In this document: in pieces, positions 16,747 through 26,081 of the stretch
How positions within the stretch are numbered: position 1 is the first letter of the stretch
How the letters are laid out: each line of letters begins with the position of its first letter
Assembly: GCA_020724265.1 (NCBI GenBank)
Contig: DYHH01000012.1
Location: forward strand, 19,037 to 83,036
DNA from: Melioribacter roseus
Lineage (GTDB): Bacteria > Bacteroidota > Ignavibacteria > Ignavibacteriales > Melioribacteraceae
Length of the DNA stretch: 64,000 nt
Direction of reading: 5' to 3'
Program-made: the position numbers and the translations under genes
Notes under the pieces: model-generated
Seen by the model: only the letters and a program-made list of their open reading frames with translations
Told to the model about the DNA's origin: nothing
The model's database searches: none

Positions 16747-17247
16747 CTATTCTTGTGGTTCCATTCCGTAGTTTTTCCACTCTTCTTTTGAAGGACCGTA
16801 AATCCCCGGAACTTGTAATCCAAGCAATCTCATTATAACTGTCATTTGTGCGCGGTGATGAATTTGATGATTTACGAGCATTGCCAAAATTTTTCCTCGT
16901 TCCCAACTCTCTCCGTATAAATCCATTTTTAACGATAATTCTTCATCGCTCCATTTTTCTTTAACACCATTTGTCAAGATTTCCGAATATTCTTTGTAGT
17001 CATTAATGATTTCAGACATTCTTCCGGGAACGGGTTTTCCTTCAAGATAGTCACTGTCAACTAATCCGGCTTTACTTCCCATTTCGGTTAGAGTTTGTGT
17101 GATGTGCCATGCTAATCTTCCCAAACTGCGTGTGTTGTCGGAAACAGTTTTGGAAAGATATTCATCTTTAATACTTGAAAAGATTTTTACGGTTGCTTCT
17201 TCTTCGGTTTTCCATGTGTTAATAAAGTCTTCGATTTTGCGGTACAT
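16747..17247 (-). CDS. DinB/YfiT-family four-helix protein
   Basis: 166 residues. Metal-binding His triad H48 (LAWHIT), H127 and H131 (NHQIHHRAQM), in the arrangement of DinB-like putative metal-dependent hydrolases/thiol transferases. The ATG at 17247 is chosen because a GGGGGT SD lies just upstream and the family N-terminus begins here. A frame extending to 17532 would add 95 non-homologous residues and overlap the LOG gene. Substrate unknown; members of this family act on small thiols or toxins. Confidence 0.82.
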   Translation of the reverse strand: MYRKIEDFINTWKTEEEATVKIFSSIKDEYLSKTVSDNTRSLGRLAWHITQTLTEMGSKAGLVDSDYLEGKPVPGRMSEIINDYKEYSEILTNGVKEKWSDEELSLKMDLYGESWERGKILAMLVNHQIHHRAQMTVIMRLLGLQVPGIYGPSKEEWKNYGMEPQE

Positions 17248-17428
17248 ATAACCCCCATTGTTTTTTATTGTTGATTGCAAATTACTACAGTAAATATTTT
17301 TATGAAAGATATATTGAAAAAGAAATTTGTTCAGAGTTGTCGAGGGCTCAATGATGATCGATTTATATTCATTAGATAAATTAAAAAGGGTCGTTAATAA
17401 TTCTAATTGATCGGTTTTTAAATTCAAC

Positions 17429-18031
17429 TTAAGCCGGCTTCTGTTTATTAAGCATTTCAAGAATCCAATCCGCCTTGTCAAATTTAGGAGGTATGTAGTT
17501 TTGTAATTGAGTAAGCATCGCTTCAGGATCATTATCTACCAATATCATTTCGCGGTGTTCCGGTTTAATAAAATTTTCATTTACGGAATGGTCTAAAAAC
17601 TTAATGAGATTATTGTAATAGCCGTTAACATTAAGCAATCCCAAAGGTTTGTTGTGGAAGTTTAGCTGTCCCCAAGCAACAACCTCAAAAACTTCTTCAA
17701 GTGTTCCGAATCCCCCGGGCATTGCAATAAATCCGTCTGAAAGCTCAGCCATTAAAGATTTTCGTTCGTGCATTGAACCGACAATTCGTAAATCATTAAG
17801 CCCGGTATGCGCAACTTCTTTTTCAATGAGTTGTTTGGGAATAACGCCGGTTACTTTTCCTCCCGCGTTAAGAACCGCAGAAGCTATCTCGCCCATTAAT
17901 CCTACACTTGCACCTCCGTAGACAAGCTCAATATTATTTTTTGCAATAAGATTACCAAGGATATTAGCGGTATCGGAATAACTTTTATTATTGCCAAAAC
18001 TTGAACCGCAAAACACACATATTTTTTTCAT
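17429..18031 (-). CDS. LOG-family nucleoside 5'-monophosphate phosphoribohydrolase
   Basis: 200 residues. Diagnostic motif PGGFGTLEE (about 105-113) with the upstream MHERKSLM (R90) and CVFCGSS near the N-terminus. LOG proteins hydrolyse the N-glycosidic bond of nucleoside monophosphates (cytokinin ribotides or AMP-like substrates); older annotations call them lysine decarboxylases, which is wrong. ATG at 18031 (MKKICVFCGSS) is the family start; an ATG at 18064 would add 11 hydrophobic residues. Its 5' leader region contains the hairpins at 18259-18363. Confidence 0.85.
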   Translation of the reverse strand: MKKICVFCGSSFGNNKSYSDTANILGNLIAKNNIELVYGGASVGLMGEIASAVLNAGGKVTGVIPKQLIEKEVAHTGLNDLRIVGSMHERKSLMAELSDGFIAMPGGFGTLEEVFEVVAWGQLNFHNKPLGLLNVNGYYNNLIKFLDHSVNENFIKPEHREMILVDNDPEAMLTQLQNYIPPKFDKADWILEMLNKQKPA

Positions 18032-18258
18032 AATTACAATCCAAAGAAGTATTAATGAGAACAAAATTCAAATAAGTACTCAAGCACTCAAATGAAAAAT
18101 CAAGTTAAATAAAAACTCTTTTATTATCTATAAAATTTGTGTGAGTGAATAAACACGTGTTTGTTTGTGCAAGAAAATTAAACTCAGATTGTCCATTAGG
18201 AAAATTTATCAATAACGTAATAGTGACATAACTTGTTAAATGATAAGTGTTTAATCCC

Positions 18259-18331
18259 GACTTAGATTTTCTTGGGCTTGAAAGATTTTCTTATAGTTAT
18301 GTTGCAGTCAAGCCCTTAGAAAATATTAGTC
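18259..18331. repeat. Imperfect 23-bp inverted repeat
   Basis: Left arm 18259-18281 and right arm 18308-18331 pair over about 20 positions with one bulge and a few mismatches; the conserved core is GGGCTTGA/TCAAGCCC. The loop is 26 nt. It could be a structured RNA leader of the LOG gene or a remnant of a small palindromic element. Confidence 0.45.
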
Positions 18332-18332
18332 G

Positions 18333-18363
18333 ATTTGTCATTAGCGTTTTTCTAATGACAAAT
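18333..18363. terminator. Perfect 12-bp hairpin after small minus-strand gene
   Basis: Arms ATTTGTCATTAG (18333-18344) and CTAATGACAAAT (18352-18363) with a 7-nt loop, 5 nt after the stop of the 123-residue gene. It probably terminates that gene. No T-run on the minus strand. Confidence 0.5.
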
Positions 18364-18368
18364 TTGGG

Positions 18369-18740
18369 TTAAATTTTATCGCCCCGCTTCTGAAATTCTT
18401 TGAAACATTTGTCTGTAAACTTTTCCATCTCTTTGAAAAGCTCTTCGTTATAAGTCTTAAAGTTGAAACAAGATTTGCCCTGCATTCTCTTCTTTAAATT
18501 TTCAGGTACGGATTCGGAAAGATTTTTATACATGTAAACAGGCATCAAATGATAGCTTACATAATTCTTTTTTATTTCAATTGCACCAAACCATAAAGTT
18601 CTATTAAAGACTTTAGAAAACGGGCCCTCTAAGGAATAACTTTTATTATTATCGACGATTACGGAAAGATGTTTTTCATATTTCTTGAATATCTTTTTTA
18701 ACCGGTTAAATATTGTTTGAAAATCTTTTTGGTCAGTCAT
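18369..18740 (-). CDS. Small DUF1801-like (YdhG-type fold) protein
   Basis: 123 residues, soluble. The segment KKRMQGKSCFNFK (about 84-96) followed by a helical tail resembles DUF1801/YdhG-like proteins, and WFGAIEIKKNYVSYHLMPVY fits their central sheet. The family assignment is from pattern memory only. Function unknown in the family. SD GAGG upstream. It lies 18 nt after the cyclophilin stop region on the opposite side and is read in the same direction as its neighbours. Confidence 0.65.
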   Translation of the reverse strand: MTDQKDFQTIFNRLKKIFKKYEKHLSVIVDNNKSYSLEGPFSKVFNRTLWFGAIEIKKNYVSYHLMPVYMYKNLSESVPENLKKRMQGKSCFNFKTYNEELFKEMEKFTDKCFKEFQKRGDKI

Positions 18741-18758
18741 TGTTTTAATCCTCTTTGT

Positions 18759-20213
18759 CTATTTTAAAAGAATCATTTTACGAGTTTGACTGAATGATTC
18801 GGTTTCTAATCGATAATAATAAACACCGCTTGTTAAATCTGATGCATCAAAATTAACTTCATATATTCCCGGCTGCATTGATTGGTTTAATAAAGTTTGA
18901 GCTTCTCTTCCGGTTATGTCGAAAATTTTCAACACTACATTGCTTCTTTCGGCAATCTGTAGCTTTATAGTTGATTCGGGGTTAAATGGATTGGGATAAT
19001 TTTGAAATAGAAAAAACTCATTTGGAGTCTGCTCATCACTATCAACACTTGTTGCTGCTTCTGTTGTGAAAAGCCATACAATAGAATTTGGACCTTCATA
19101 TTCTTCGGTTTCTCCAAATACTCGCCAATAGTGTCTGGTATTTTCCTCAAGATTTTCTATTTGCTGTTCTGTTGACGTAATTCCGGATTGATCGAAAACA
19201 ATTCTCGATTCGGTAAAACTTGGGAGTGTTTTAGCAATTTGTAATCTATAAGATATTGCTCCGTCAACCGCATCCCATTGAAGTAGGGGGCTTCGCGAAA
19301 CACCTGTTGCGGTATTTTCGGGAGCAATTAAATTGGGGGATTTAATTGATGAGGTAAAACTTCTGATTTCGGAATAATCGCTGAACTTTGCTCCGTTATT
19401 GCTTCTAACTCGCCAAAAGTATTTAGCTTTTCCAAGTTCAACATTGGGAAATTGTGCAGAAGTATTCCCTGAAGTCACGGCAAAGCTGTCGGCAAATATA
19501 ATTTCCGAAAAACTCGAGTCTCTCGCGATTTCTAAAAAAGTTAAAACTGCATCTTCAACATAGCTCCATACTAAAGAAGAACCCGGCATAAACCCAACGG
19601 CATTGTCGTCTGGTTGCAGTAATCCTGGAATTTCCGGTATGCTTTCATTAACTCCGATTTTTGTAATGAACATTTCAATTTTTTCTAATGGATTATCATT
19701 GTTATCACGCGGAGAGTTTTCGATATCGTGTACAACCTCCATTCCTTCAATAACAATTCCGTATGCGGTATACCTTCCGTCAAGACCTGTGTTGTTTACC
19801 GTGTTGATATAAAATTGAGATGTGGCACTGTTAATATCGGTATCTCTTGCAGCGCCAATTATTCCTATTCGATGTGAAACTTTACTAAACTCAGCCGGTA
19901 CTGTAGCCTGGGTTGAATCTCCCTCACCCCAGGTATTTCGCGGTCCGCTTTTCGAATTCGGATCGCCGCCTTGAATTACAAAATTGGGAACAACTCTATG
20001 CCATGCAGTACTGTCATAAAAAGAAATCGAAACAAGACTATCGAAATTAGCAACATGTAAAGGTGCAACGTAAGGAAAAAGTTCAATAATTATATCACCG
20101 ATGTAAACCCCGGAACGTTCATTACTGATTTTGTATTGTGGTCTGCCGTCTTGTGATAAGATCATTCCCGATAGAAAGATTATACTCACTAAAATTGATA
20201 GAGACTTTTTCAT
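18759..20213 (-). CDS. T9SS-exported cyclophilin-type peptidyl-prolyl isomerase
   Basis: 484 residues. Order: signal peptide (about 1-20), cyclophilin domain (about 25-190) with AWHRVVPNFVIQGGDP and SATSQFYINT, the typical active-site strands; two fibronectin-III-like modules (about 205-385) each with SYRLQIA or TFLEIAR repeats; a T9SS type A sorting domain at the C-terminus (NYPNPFNPES to KMILLK, last ~80 residues). Catalyses prolyl cis-trans isomerisation outside the cytoplasm. The ATG at 20213 is preceded by GAGGG; an ATG at 20300 would add a polar leader before the signal peptide and is rejected. Its sorting domain is not of the KYQVASIE subtype found in five other cargos. Confidence 0.9.
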   Translation of the reverse strand: MKKSLSILVSIIFLSGMILSQDGRPQYKISNERSGVYIGDIIIELFPYVAPLHVANFDSLVSISFYDSTAWHRVVPNFVIQGGDPNSKSGPRNTWGEGDSTQATVPAEFSKVSHRIGIIGAARDTDINSATSQFYINTVNNTGLDGRYTAYGIVIEGMEVVHDIENSPRDNNDNPLEKIEMFITKIGVNESIPEIPGLLQPDDNAVGFMPGSSLVWSYVEDAVLTFLEIARDSSFSEIIFADSFAVTSGNTSAQFPNVELGKAKYFWRVRSNNGAKFSDYSEIRSFTSSIKSPNLIAPENTATGVSRSPLLQWDAVDGAISYRLQIAKTLPSFTESRIVFDQSGITSTEQQIENLEENTRHYWRVFGETEEYEGPNSIVWLFTTEAATSVDSDEQTPNEFFLFQNYPNPFNPESTIKLQIAERSNVVLKIFDITGREAQTLLNQSMQPGIYEVNFDASDLTSGVYYYRLETESFSQTRKMILLK

Positions 20214-20417
20214 ATTTGCCCTCATTAAATTTTTTGTTAAATGCGGATTGAACTTTGTTTTATCGTTGATTAAAAATAAGCAGTGAGAAGGTATTTTCAA
20301 ATTATTTTGTAGGTAATTTGTGCCAAGCCGGAATTATATTTTTTGAGGTTCTTAAGTGATAATTTTTTTGCTCGGAATTTTCGAAATGGTTTTTTATACC
20401 TACAATAAAAATTTGCT

Positions 20418-22595
20418 TTATTCGGAAGACAAAGCGTTATTAATTAGCGATTTCAAATTTGCCAGCTTAATCGGCTTAACAAGAATATAATCAACACCAT
20501 ATTTCATTTTGTCTTCATCGTTAAGCTGTTTATTCCAGCCTGTAATCACTGCAACTTTTATTTTCCCGAAATGTTTCTCTTTAATTTTTTCTGCTAAACG
20601 CCAGCCGTTCATATCCGGCATACCAATATCAGTGATAACTAAATCAAATTTTCTTTTTTCGATTAATTCGAGAGCCTGATATCCGTTCTCGGCAATTACC
20701 CCGTCATGTCCCAAAACTTGGAGCATTTCGCCGGCAATTTCACGTATCATCGCGTCGTCATCCACCCAAAGTATATTTCCCTTTTTAAAACTGTTTCCAT
20801 TTATGTCATCTTCTTCTAAAGAACTTTCTTTAATGGTAAGCGGAAGTGAAATTTCAATAGCCGTCCCTTGATTGGGAGCAGTCTCCAATATTTTTATATT
20901 TCCTTTATGTTCTTGAATTATACTATAAGCTCCGCTCATACCCAATCCTCGTCCGGCTTCAAATCCTTTTGTTGTAAAGAATGGTTGAAACAGCCTTGTC
21001 TTTGCTTCTTCGTTCATACCTATACCGGTATCAATAATATGAACAAAAACATTATTTCCTTTTACCCCGGTTTTGAAAATGATTTTTCCTCCTTTCGGCA
21101 TTGCTTCAATACTGTTTTTAACTACATTATAAAATACAGATCTTAGTTCACCGTCATTCCCCAGTATTTCGGGAATATCTTCGTAACAAGTTTCTATAGA
21201 AATATGAAGTCCATTTGCTTCCATTTCGTCTTTCCACATCGGGCGTGCTTGAACAATAACATCCGAAATAACTTTATTTAATTTTACCGGTTGATAGTTG
21301 CTTGCATTTTTTTTCTTACCGGCAAATCTCTGTAGCAATTGTACTCTTGTAGCAGCATCGGTCGCTGAAATCTGTATGGTTGCCAGATATTTTTTTATCT
21401 CTTTAGGGATACTCGGTTTTAATAAGGCGAGTTCAAGGTTGCCTGAGATTGCTTGCAGTGAATTATTAAAATCATGAGCTACTGCACTAGCCATTTCTCC
21501 GATAGCGCTTAATCTTTGGCTTTCTATTACAGCTTTTTCTGCGTGTTTTCGTTCACTGATATCACGAGCAATTCCAATATAGGAAATTACTTTGCCATCT
21601 TCACCGAATTGAGGTGTTGCACTTGAAACATGCCATTTCCAATCGCCGTTTTTATTTTGAATCCTGTATTCAACATAATTTTGTTTTTTATCAGGCTCAG
21701 AAATTTTTCTAAGGAAGTTTAAATAATTGTTTACATCGTCGGAGTGAATAAAATCGATAAATTGTTTTCCTTGTACCTCTTCAATATCGTGACCTAATAG
21801 AGCCGTCCAGTTTGGTGATACATAACTTATAATTCCGTTTGATGAGATAGAGTAAATTATATCACTTGCTTTTTCAACAAGCGTACGAAATTTCTTTTCG
21901 CTATCGGCAAGAGCTTGGGTTCTTAGTTTTACTTCGGACTCAAGATTTTTATTTGATTCTTCAAGTTCGGCTTTCTTTTGATTCAATTGATTTGTTAGCA
22001 AGTAATTTTTTCGATCGAAAAACTCAATATAATATGCAGCGACCATACTGATAAGATTTGCAGAAATATAAAAAAAGCTGTATGCTATAATTAATTCATA
22101 AGTTATATCAGAATACCAAATTACGGCAATAATAAATGAAATAAGGGTTAACCATCCGGCAAGTGTGGCAAAAATAAAACGTAATTTAATTAGAAAATAA
22201 CCCGCGGAAAAAACCAACATTAAACCGGCATAGTACGTTATGTTTTCCGGCATTTTCACAATCATTATAATTATTCCCCAGCCACCGACAATAAATGAAA
22301 GGAATAATAACCACTGCCATATTTTTTCAAAAATTTTTAAGTATGAAAAGGCGAAAACAGATAGTAATAAAGGAATTACTACCCAGAAACGAATGATATA
22401 AAATAATTCGATATGTTCTTGAGCAATTTCACTATCTAAAAATCCAAATAAACCATATAGAAGGGCAACAAACAAAAACGCAACACGAAAAATCTTGAGC
22501 GAGGATTTAAAATAATATGCTTGATAATCTTTCTCTCTTTGACCTTTGAAAGACAATGTGAACTTGTTGATATCCGTATCCTTATAAAAAATCAT
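20418..22595 (-). CDS. Hybrid sensor histidine kinase with receiver domain
   Basis: 725 residues. Order: about six TM helices (about 35-195), coiled coil (about 200-230), PAS domain (about 232-350), HisKA dimerisation helix with the phospho-acceptor His in VAHDFNNSLQAI (about 376), HATPase_c with N, G1 and G2 boxes (VVKNSIEAMPKGG, DTGIGM, GRGLGMSGAYSI), and a C-terminal receiver (about 605-722) with the acidic pair VDDD, phospho-acceptor Asp in ITDIGMPDMNG and the conserved Lys in VKPI. No output domain, so the receiver passes phosphate on or regulates the kinase. Orphan: no response regulator gene adjoins it. A TATTTTTG promoter element lies upstream. Confidence 0.93.
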   Translation of the reverse strand: MIFYKDTDINKFTLSFKGQREKDYQAYYFKSSLKIFRVAFLFVALLYGLFGFLDSEIAQEHIELFYIIRFWVVIPLLLSVFAFSYLKIFEKIWQWLLFLSFIVGGWGIIIMIVKMPENITYYAGLMLVFSAGYFLIKLRFIFATLAGWLTLISFIIAVIWYSDITYELIIAYSFFYISANLISMVAAYYIEFFDRKNYLLTNQLNQKKAELEESNKNLESEVKLRTQALADSEKKFRTLVEKASDIIYSISSNGIISYVSPNWTALLGHDIEEVQGKQFIDFIHSDDVNNYLNFLRKISEPDKKQNYVEYRIQNKNGDWKWHVSSATPQFGEDGKVISYIGIARDISERKHAEKAVIESQRLSAIGEMASAVAHDFNNSLQAISGNLELALLKPSIPKEIKKYLATIQISATDAATRVQLLQRFAGKKKNASNYQPVKLNKVISDVIVQARPMWKDEMEANGLHISIETCYEDIPEILGNDGELRSVFYNVVKNSIEAMPKGGKIIFKTGVKGNNVFVHIIDTGIGMNEEAKTRLFQPFFTTKGFEAGRGLGMSGAYSIIQEHKGNIKILETAPNQGTAIEISLPLTIKESSLEEDDINGNSFKKGNILWVDDDAMIREIAGEMLQVLGHDGVIAENGYQALELIEKRKFDLVITDIGMPDMNGWRLAEKIKEKHFGKIKVAVITGWNKQLNDEDKMKYGVDYILVKPIKLANLKSLINNALSSE

Positions 22596-22616
22596 TCAAT
22601 TTTTTTATAATTATCA

Positions 22617-22624
22617 CAAAAATA
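22617..22624 (-). promoter_or_regulatory. Bacteroidetes-type -7 element TATTTTTG
   Basis: TAnnTTTG match on the minus strand, 21 nt upstream of the histidine kinase ATG at 22595. The expected start of transcription would leave a short leader without an obvious SD. Confidence 0.35.
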
Positions 22625-22799
22625 TCTCATTTAAACAATTAAGTCATTGAAATTCGAGTTTATTTAAGTGCTTTTCTAAAAGTTTTTAAAAATAACTTAA
22701 TATTCTATTTCTATTATCGAAACAATAAAGTGTAAATTAATATGCGAGAAGCAGAAAAAGGTTATTTATAAAAGAGGTGATGTCCAGAGATGAGCGTTT

Positions 22800-24707
22800 T
22801 TATCTTAATAGAACCATCTTCTTCGTTTGATTAAGACTACCACAATTCAATCTATATAAATAAACTCCGCTCGGAAGTCCTGTCGCATCGAATTCAATTT
22901 CGTATTCACCGGGCTGCAGTTGTTTATTAATGAGAGTTTTTATTTCCCGTCCCAAGACATCATATACTTTAAAACTAACATTCTCGATACTTGCTACTTG
23001 ATACTTGATTCTTGTTGTCGGGTTGAATGGGTTGGGATAATTTTGATTCAACGAAAACTTAAATGGAAGTATGTTTTCTTCCACGTTGGTTATTCCAACA
23101 TTAACCAAATAAGATGGAGACAGTTCGGTTCTTTTATCTGAGTACCATCCTTCAATTTTTATTTTATATGTACCTATGATAGATGAGCTAATTTTAAAGC
23201 CACCAGCTTCTTTTATAATATTTAGTCTTTCATCGTTTGCGTCAATTTTGAAAGAGTCAATATTTTCTGTGTAGCTGAAGAAATCCTGTGGTGATACAAT
23301 TTTTTCTTCATTTACGTCAATATTAATTTCAACTTCTTCGGGAATTTTCCAATCAATTGTTGAATAGTTTGCCGAGAAAAATTCATCAAACCAATCCCAG
23401 CGGTAGCGTATCCATGATTTTAAGTAACTTACTTCCAATTCATAAGTCGCGCCGATGTAATAATTCGGCCAGACATAAGTACCTATAACATTCCATCTTT
23501 GGAAATTTCTTATTCGGGCTTCTTCCAAGTGTGTTGTTAGTGAATCAATAATAGAAAAAATTCTTTCTTTACTGAAAGTTGTCAATTTAATTTCATTCCA
23601 CCTCTTGGCTATTTTATTGAAAAATACGGGATCATCATATAATTTCTTCCACCAAAAAGGAGATTGAAAATGATCTTCAGGAATAGGAACACTAACTTGC
23701 AGCCCATCATGATTCCACGCATCATGATAATTAACATTTCCAAAGGCAAGATTAAAATCCCATATCGGACCCATTTTTAATAACGGGTTTATATCATCTC
23801 TATCTTTATACATAAATGTGCTGAGACGGTAAGCATCAACATTACGAGGGAATTCGTTCAATAATGAGTAATCAATAAAAGTATCTATATCGATAATATC
23901 GTAATATCCTAAAAACGGATCGGTATAATTATTAGAGTACAAATTGGATTCAAAGTTAAAAATGAAGTTTTGTATATAATTAATTTGCTGCGGCATAATA
24001 TTAGTTTCTTTCGGATAATCATATTGGTAAAATACTTTTTGCCAGGCTCCGTTGTATGGAGCAAATGAAGATTCCCACCCTTGAGTATTTGCGCCGTCTT
24101 GCTTATCGATCTTAATTAAATAACCCCCGGTTAAAGCTGTTCCGGTTGTATCTTTTGATTCACACTTTTTAATATTAACTCTGTTTTTATCTCGTTTAAT
24201 CTTTTCCATAAATACATATACGCCCATGTACTCACCGTTTAAAACTAACTCGACGAACTTGGATTTGGTTGTGTACCTGTTTATTTCATTCGAGAGTTTA
24301 TATATAAGTGCATTTCTTATCAGCGATTTATCGGAATAGGGCGCATACAAAACCCAATCGGCTTCCTCCGGCATTCCCAAAAGTGAAACGTCAAGGTCTT
24401 CTTCTTCGTCAATTCTTGTTTCAACCGCGTAAGATTTTTTAGGAAATTGCTGTGATGAAGAACCTCTTATCTCAATTCCGATTTTTCCGTTGTAGTGATT
24501 GAATTCATCGAGTAGATTATTTAGTTTGCCCTCTCCGTTATAAATAATTCCCATATCAGCCATAATTTTTGGCTCGTCGACAATTTCTTGTCCGTTTGTA
24601 TTTATAACAATAATCGGCAAGTTTGATGAAGTGAAGTTTACTTGTGAGAACAAATCAGCGTAAGGAAGAGTTAATAATGCAATGACTAAAACAACGAGTG
24701 TTTTCAT
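22800..24707 (-). CDS. T9SS-exported CotH-kinase-family protein
   Basis: 635 residues. Signal peptide (1-22), CotH-like protein kinase domain (about 70-420) with GKIGIEIRGSSSQQFPKKSY, VELVLNGEYMGVYVFMEKIK and the distal MGPIWDFNLAFGN (metal-binding D), a short beta-domain (about 460-540), and the T9SS type A sorting domain (about 555-635, NYPNPFNPTT). CotH proteins phosphorylate surface proteins in spore-formers; here the substrate is unknown and a spore coat is not implied. The sorting domain belongs to the KYQVASIE subtype. A TATATTTG element sits upstream. First of three consecutive minus-strand T9SS genes. Confidence 0.9.
   Translation of the reverse strand: MKTLVVLVIALLTLPYADLFSQVNFTSSNLPIIVINTNGQEIVDEPKIMADMGIIYNGEGKLNNLLDEFNHYNGKIGIEIRGSSSQQFPKKSYAVETRIDEEEDLDVSLLGMPEEADWVLYAPYSDKSLIRNALIYKLSNEINRYTTKSKFVELVLNGEYMGVYVFMEKIKRDKNRVNIKKCESKDTTGTALTGGYLIKIDKQDGANTQGWESSFAPYNGAWQKVFYQYDYPKETNIMPQQINYIQNFIFNFESNLYSNNYTDPFLGYYDIIDIDTFIDYSLLNEFPRNVDAYRLSTFMYKDRDDINPLLKMGPIWDFNLAFGNVNYHDAWNHDGLQVSVPIPEDHFQSPFWWKKLYDDPVFFNKIAKRWNEIKLTTFSKERIFSIIDSLTTHLEEARIRNFQRWNVIGTYVWPNYYIGATYELEVSYLKSWIRYRWDWFDEFFSANYSTIDWKIPEEVEINIDVNEEKIVSPQDFFSYTENIDSFKIDANDERLNIIKEAGGFKISSSIIGTYKIKIEGWYSDKRTELSPSYLVNVGITNVEENILPFKFSLNQNYPNPFNPTTRIKYQVASIENVSFKVYDVLGREIKTLINKQLQPGEYEIEFDATGLPSGVYLYRLNCGSLNQTKKMVLLR
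22983..23006 (-). repeat. 7-nt tandem repeat in sorting-domain cassette (copy 1)
   Basis: On the minus strand this reads AAGTATC, AAGTAGC, AAGTATC, GAG and encodes KYQVASIE. It is the core of a sorting-domain DNA cassette shared by five genes in the window. Exact copies at 24956-24979, 26265-26288, 40285-40308 and 58476-58499. Confidence 0.8.
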
Positions 24708-24730
24708 TTTTATATCATAATTGAGTTAAC

Positions 24731-24738
24731 CAAATATA
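24731..24738 (-). promoter_or_regulatory. Bacteroidetes-type -7 element TATATTTG
   Basis: TAnnTTTG match on the minus strand, 23 nt before the CotH-protein ATG at 24707. A TTGC lies about 16 nt further upstream at a plausible -33 position. Confidence 0.4.
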
Positions 24739-24772
24739 AATAGATTGCAAGCAATATGCGTGGATATAATTT

Positions 24773-26044
24773 TTATCTAAGCAAAACCATTTTTCTTGTT
24801 TGACTAAAACTACCCGAAGATAATTTATAAAAATAAACTCCGCTTGGTAAATCCGTTGCATCGAATTCAACTTCATATTCACCGGGCTGCATTGGTTTAT
24901 TTATAAGAGTTTTTATCTCCCGTCCCAATGCATCATATACTTTTAAACTAACATTCTCGATACTTGCTACTTGATACTTGATTCTTGTTGTTGGGTTGAA
25001 TGGGTTTGGGTAGTTTTGGGACAAATTAAAAGCGCTTGGTAACTCTTTGTCAAAATCATAAATACCAACTATTTTATCTTCGTTGTACAGCCCAACACCA
25101 GCAAAGGAAATGATAAACCAAACATTCTTGTTTTTGTCAATGTTAAGATTTCTAATTTCACCTCCCAGAGATTCTAAAGCAATTTTTACTTTGTCGCCAT
25201 TATACTTCAGCAACATACCATTATCTGTTCCGAGCCAAATCACCGTATCGTTTTGTGCAATTGCTGCACTGACATTGGTATTGTTTTGTGATAGTATGTT
25301 GTCTATCGCTAAACTGTATGATTCAAATGTGACTCCATTAAAACGATATGAAGATTGATTGCTAAATAGTATGATTTTATTATTAAGATTGGAGATATAC
25401 CCCAACCATCTATCTAGGATTAGTGTATCTAAAAGACTCCAGCTACCGTTAGTATATATTCCAAAAGGAGCAGAGGGGACAAACAATGAATCGTTTCTGT
25501 AAGCCAGTGATGATATATAACTTAATTTCGGGTCTTCTAAATTTCTAAGTGTATCATTTTCGAAAAGCGCTACATCATCGAAGCCATATTGATGAGGCCA
25601 ATCGTTTTGTAGAATTATCCATACTCTTTCTTTATTATCAATTAACATTTTTATTGGTTGGTAAATAGTACTATTTGGACTAACATTGAAGTTTTTTCTT
25701 TCATTTCCATTAATTGTGTAAAGAAAAGAGTCATCTTTGTAATTCCATGGAGAATTTAGAAAAAAAATAGTACCTGAGTAGGAAACCTTAATATCATTTG
25801 TTATCAACAAATATGAAGTAGTATCACCGAAAAAAGTTGAGTCGTACTTGATCCAATTCATCCCATCTTTAAATAACATCCCGGAATAAGAGCTAACCCA
25901 GATATGATTAGAAGAGTCAATGGCCAAGGCAAGAGGGGTTCTAAAAATAGGTGAATCACTTTCATCGTAAAGAATAAAATCTTGCCCGAATAGGATGTTT
26001 ATCGAAAAAAGGAAAAAGAATATTTGGCTGTTGAAAATTTTCAT
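24773..26044 (-). CDS. T9SS-exported propeller-like surface protein
   Basis: 423 residues with a signal peptide (1-20, cleavage near LFGQ). The body (about 25-335) contains repeated blades of the two-component-regulator-propeller type: NHIWVSSYSGMLF, ERVWIILQND, TVIWLGTDNGMLL, KNVWFIISFAGVGLY. The C-terminal ~80 residues are a T9SS type A sorting domain of the KYQVASIE subtype (NYPNPFNPTT). A binding or scaffold role at the surface is inferred; no catalytic residues are seen. It begins 37 nt after the end of the amber-interrupted gene, so the two may be one transcript. Confidence 0.85.
   Translation of the reverse strand: MKIFNSQIFFFLFSINILFGQDFILYDESDSPIFRTPLALAIDSSNHIWVSSYSGMLFKDGMNWIKYDSTFFGDTTSYLLITNDIKVSYSGTIFFLNSPWNYKDDSFLYTINGNERKNFNVSPNSTIYQPIKMLIDNKERVWIILQNDWPHQYGFDDVALFENDTLRNLEDPKLSYISSLAYRNDSLFVPSAPFGIYTNGSWSLLDTLILDRWLGYISNLNNKIILFSNQSSYRFNGVTFESYSLAIDNILSQNNTNVSAAIAQNDTVIWLGTDNGMLLKYNGDKVKIALESLGGEIRNLNIDKNKNVWFIISFAGVGLYNEDKIVGIYDFDKELPSAFNLSQNYPNPFNPTTRIKYQVASIENVSLKVYDALGREIKTLINKPMQPGEYEVEFDATDLPSGVYFYKLSSGSFSQTRKMVLLR
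24956..24979 (-). repeat. 7-nt tandem repeat in sorting-domain cassette (copy 2)
   Basis: Identical to the 24-nt core at 22983-23006, in the sorting domain of the propeller protein gene. Confidence 0.8.
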
Positions 26045-26081
26045 TGAGTTAACTTTTCCTTATTGTTTAGGTCACATGATA

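Larger units (their letters stand above)
18032..18368. other. Intergenic region with two nested/tandem inverted repeats
   Basis: 337 bp with no convincing coding frame. It contains a long imperfect inverted repeat (18259-18281 with 18308-18331) followed immediately by a perfect 12-bp one (18333-18344 with 18352-18363). The remainder is AT-rich. Confidence 0.6.

Noticed and set aside
17248..17532. Long N-terminal extension of the DinB gene
   Set aside because: The extension overlaps the LOG gene and has no family match, while a GGGGGT SD sits before the ATG at 17247.
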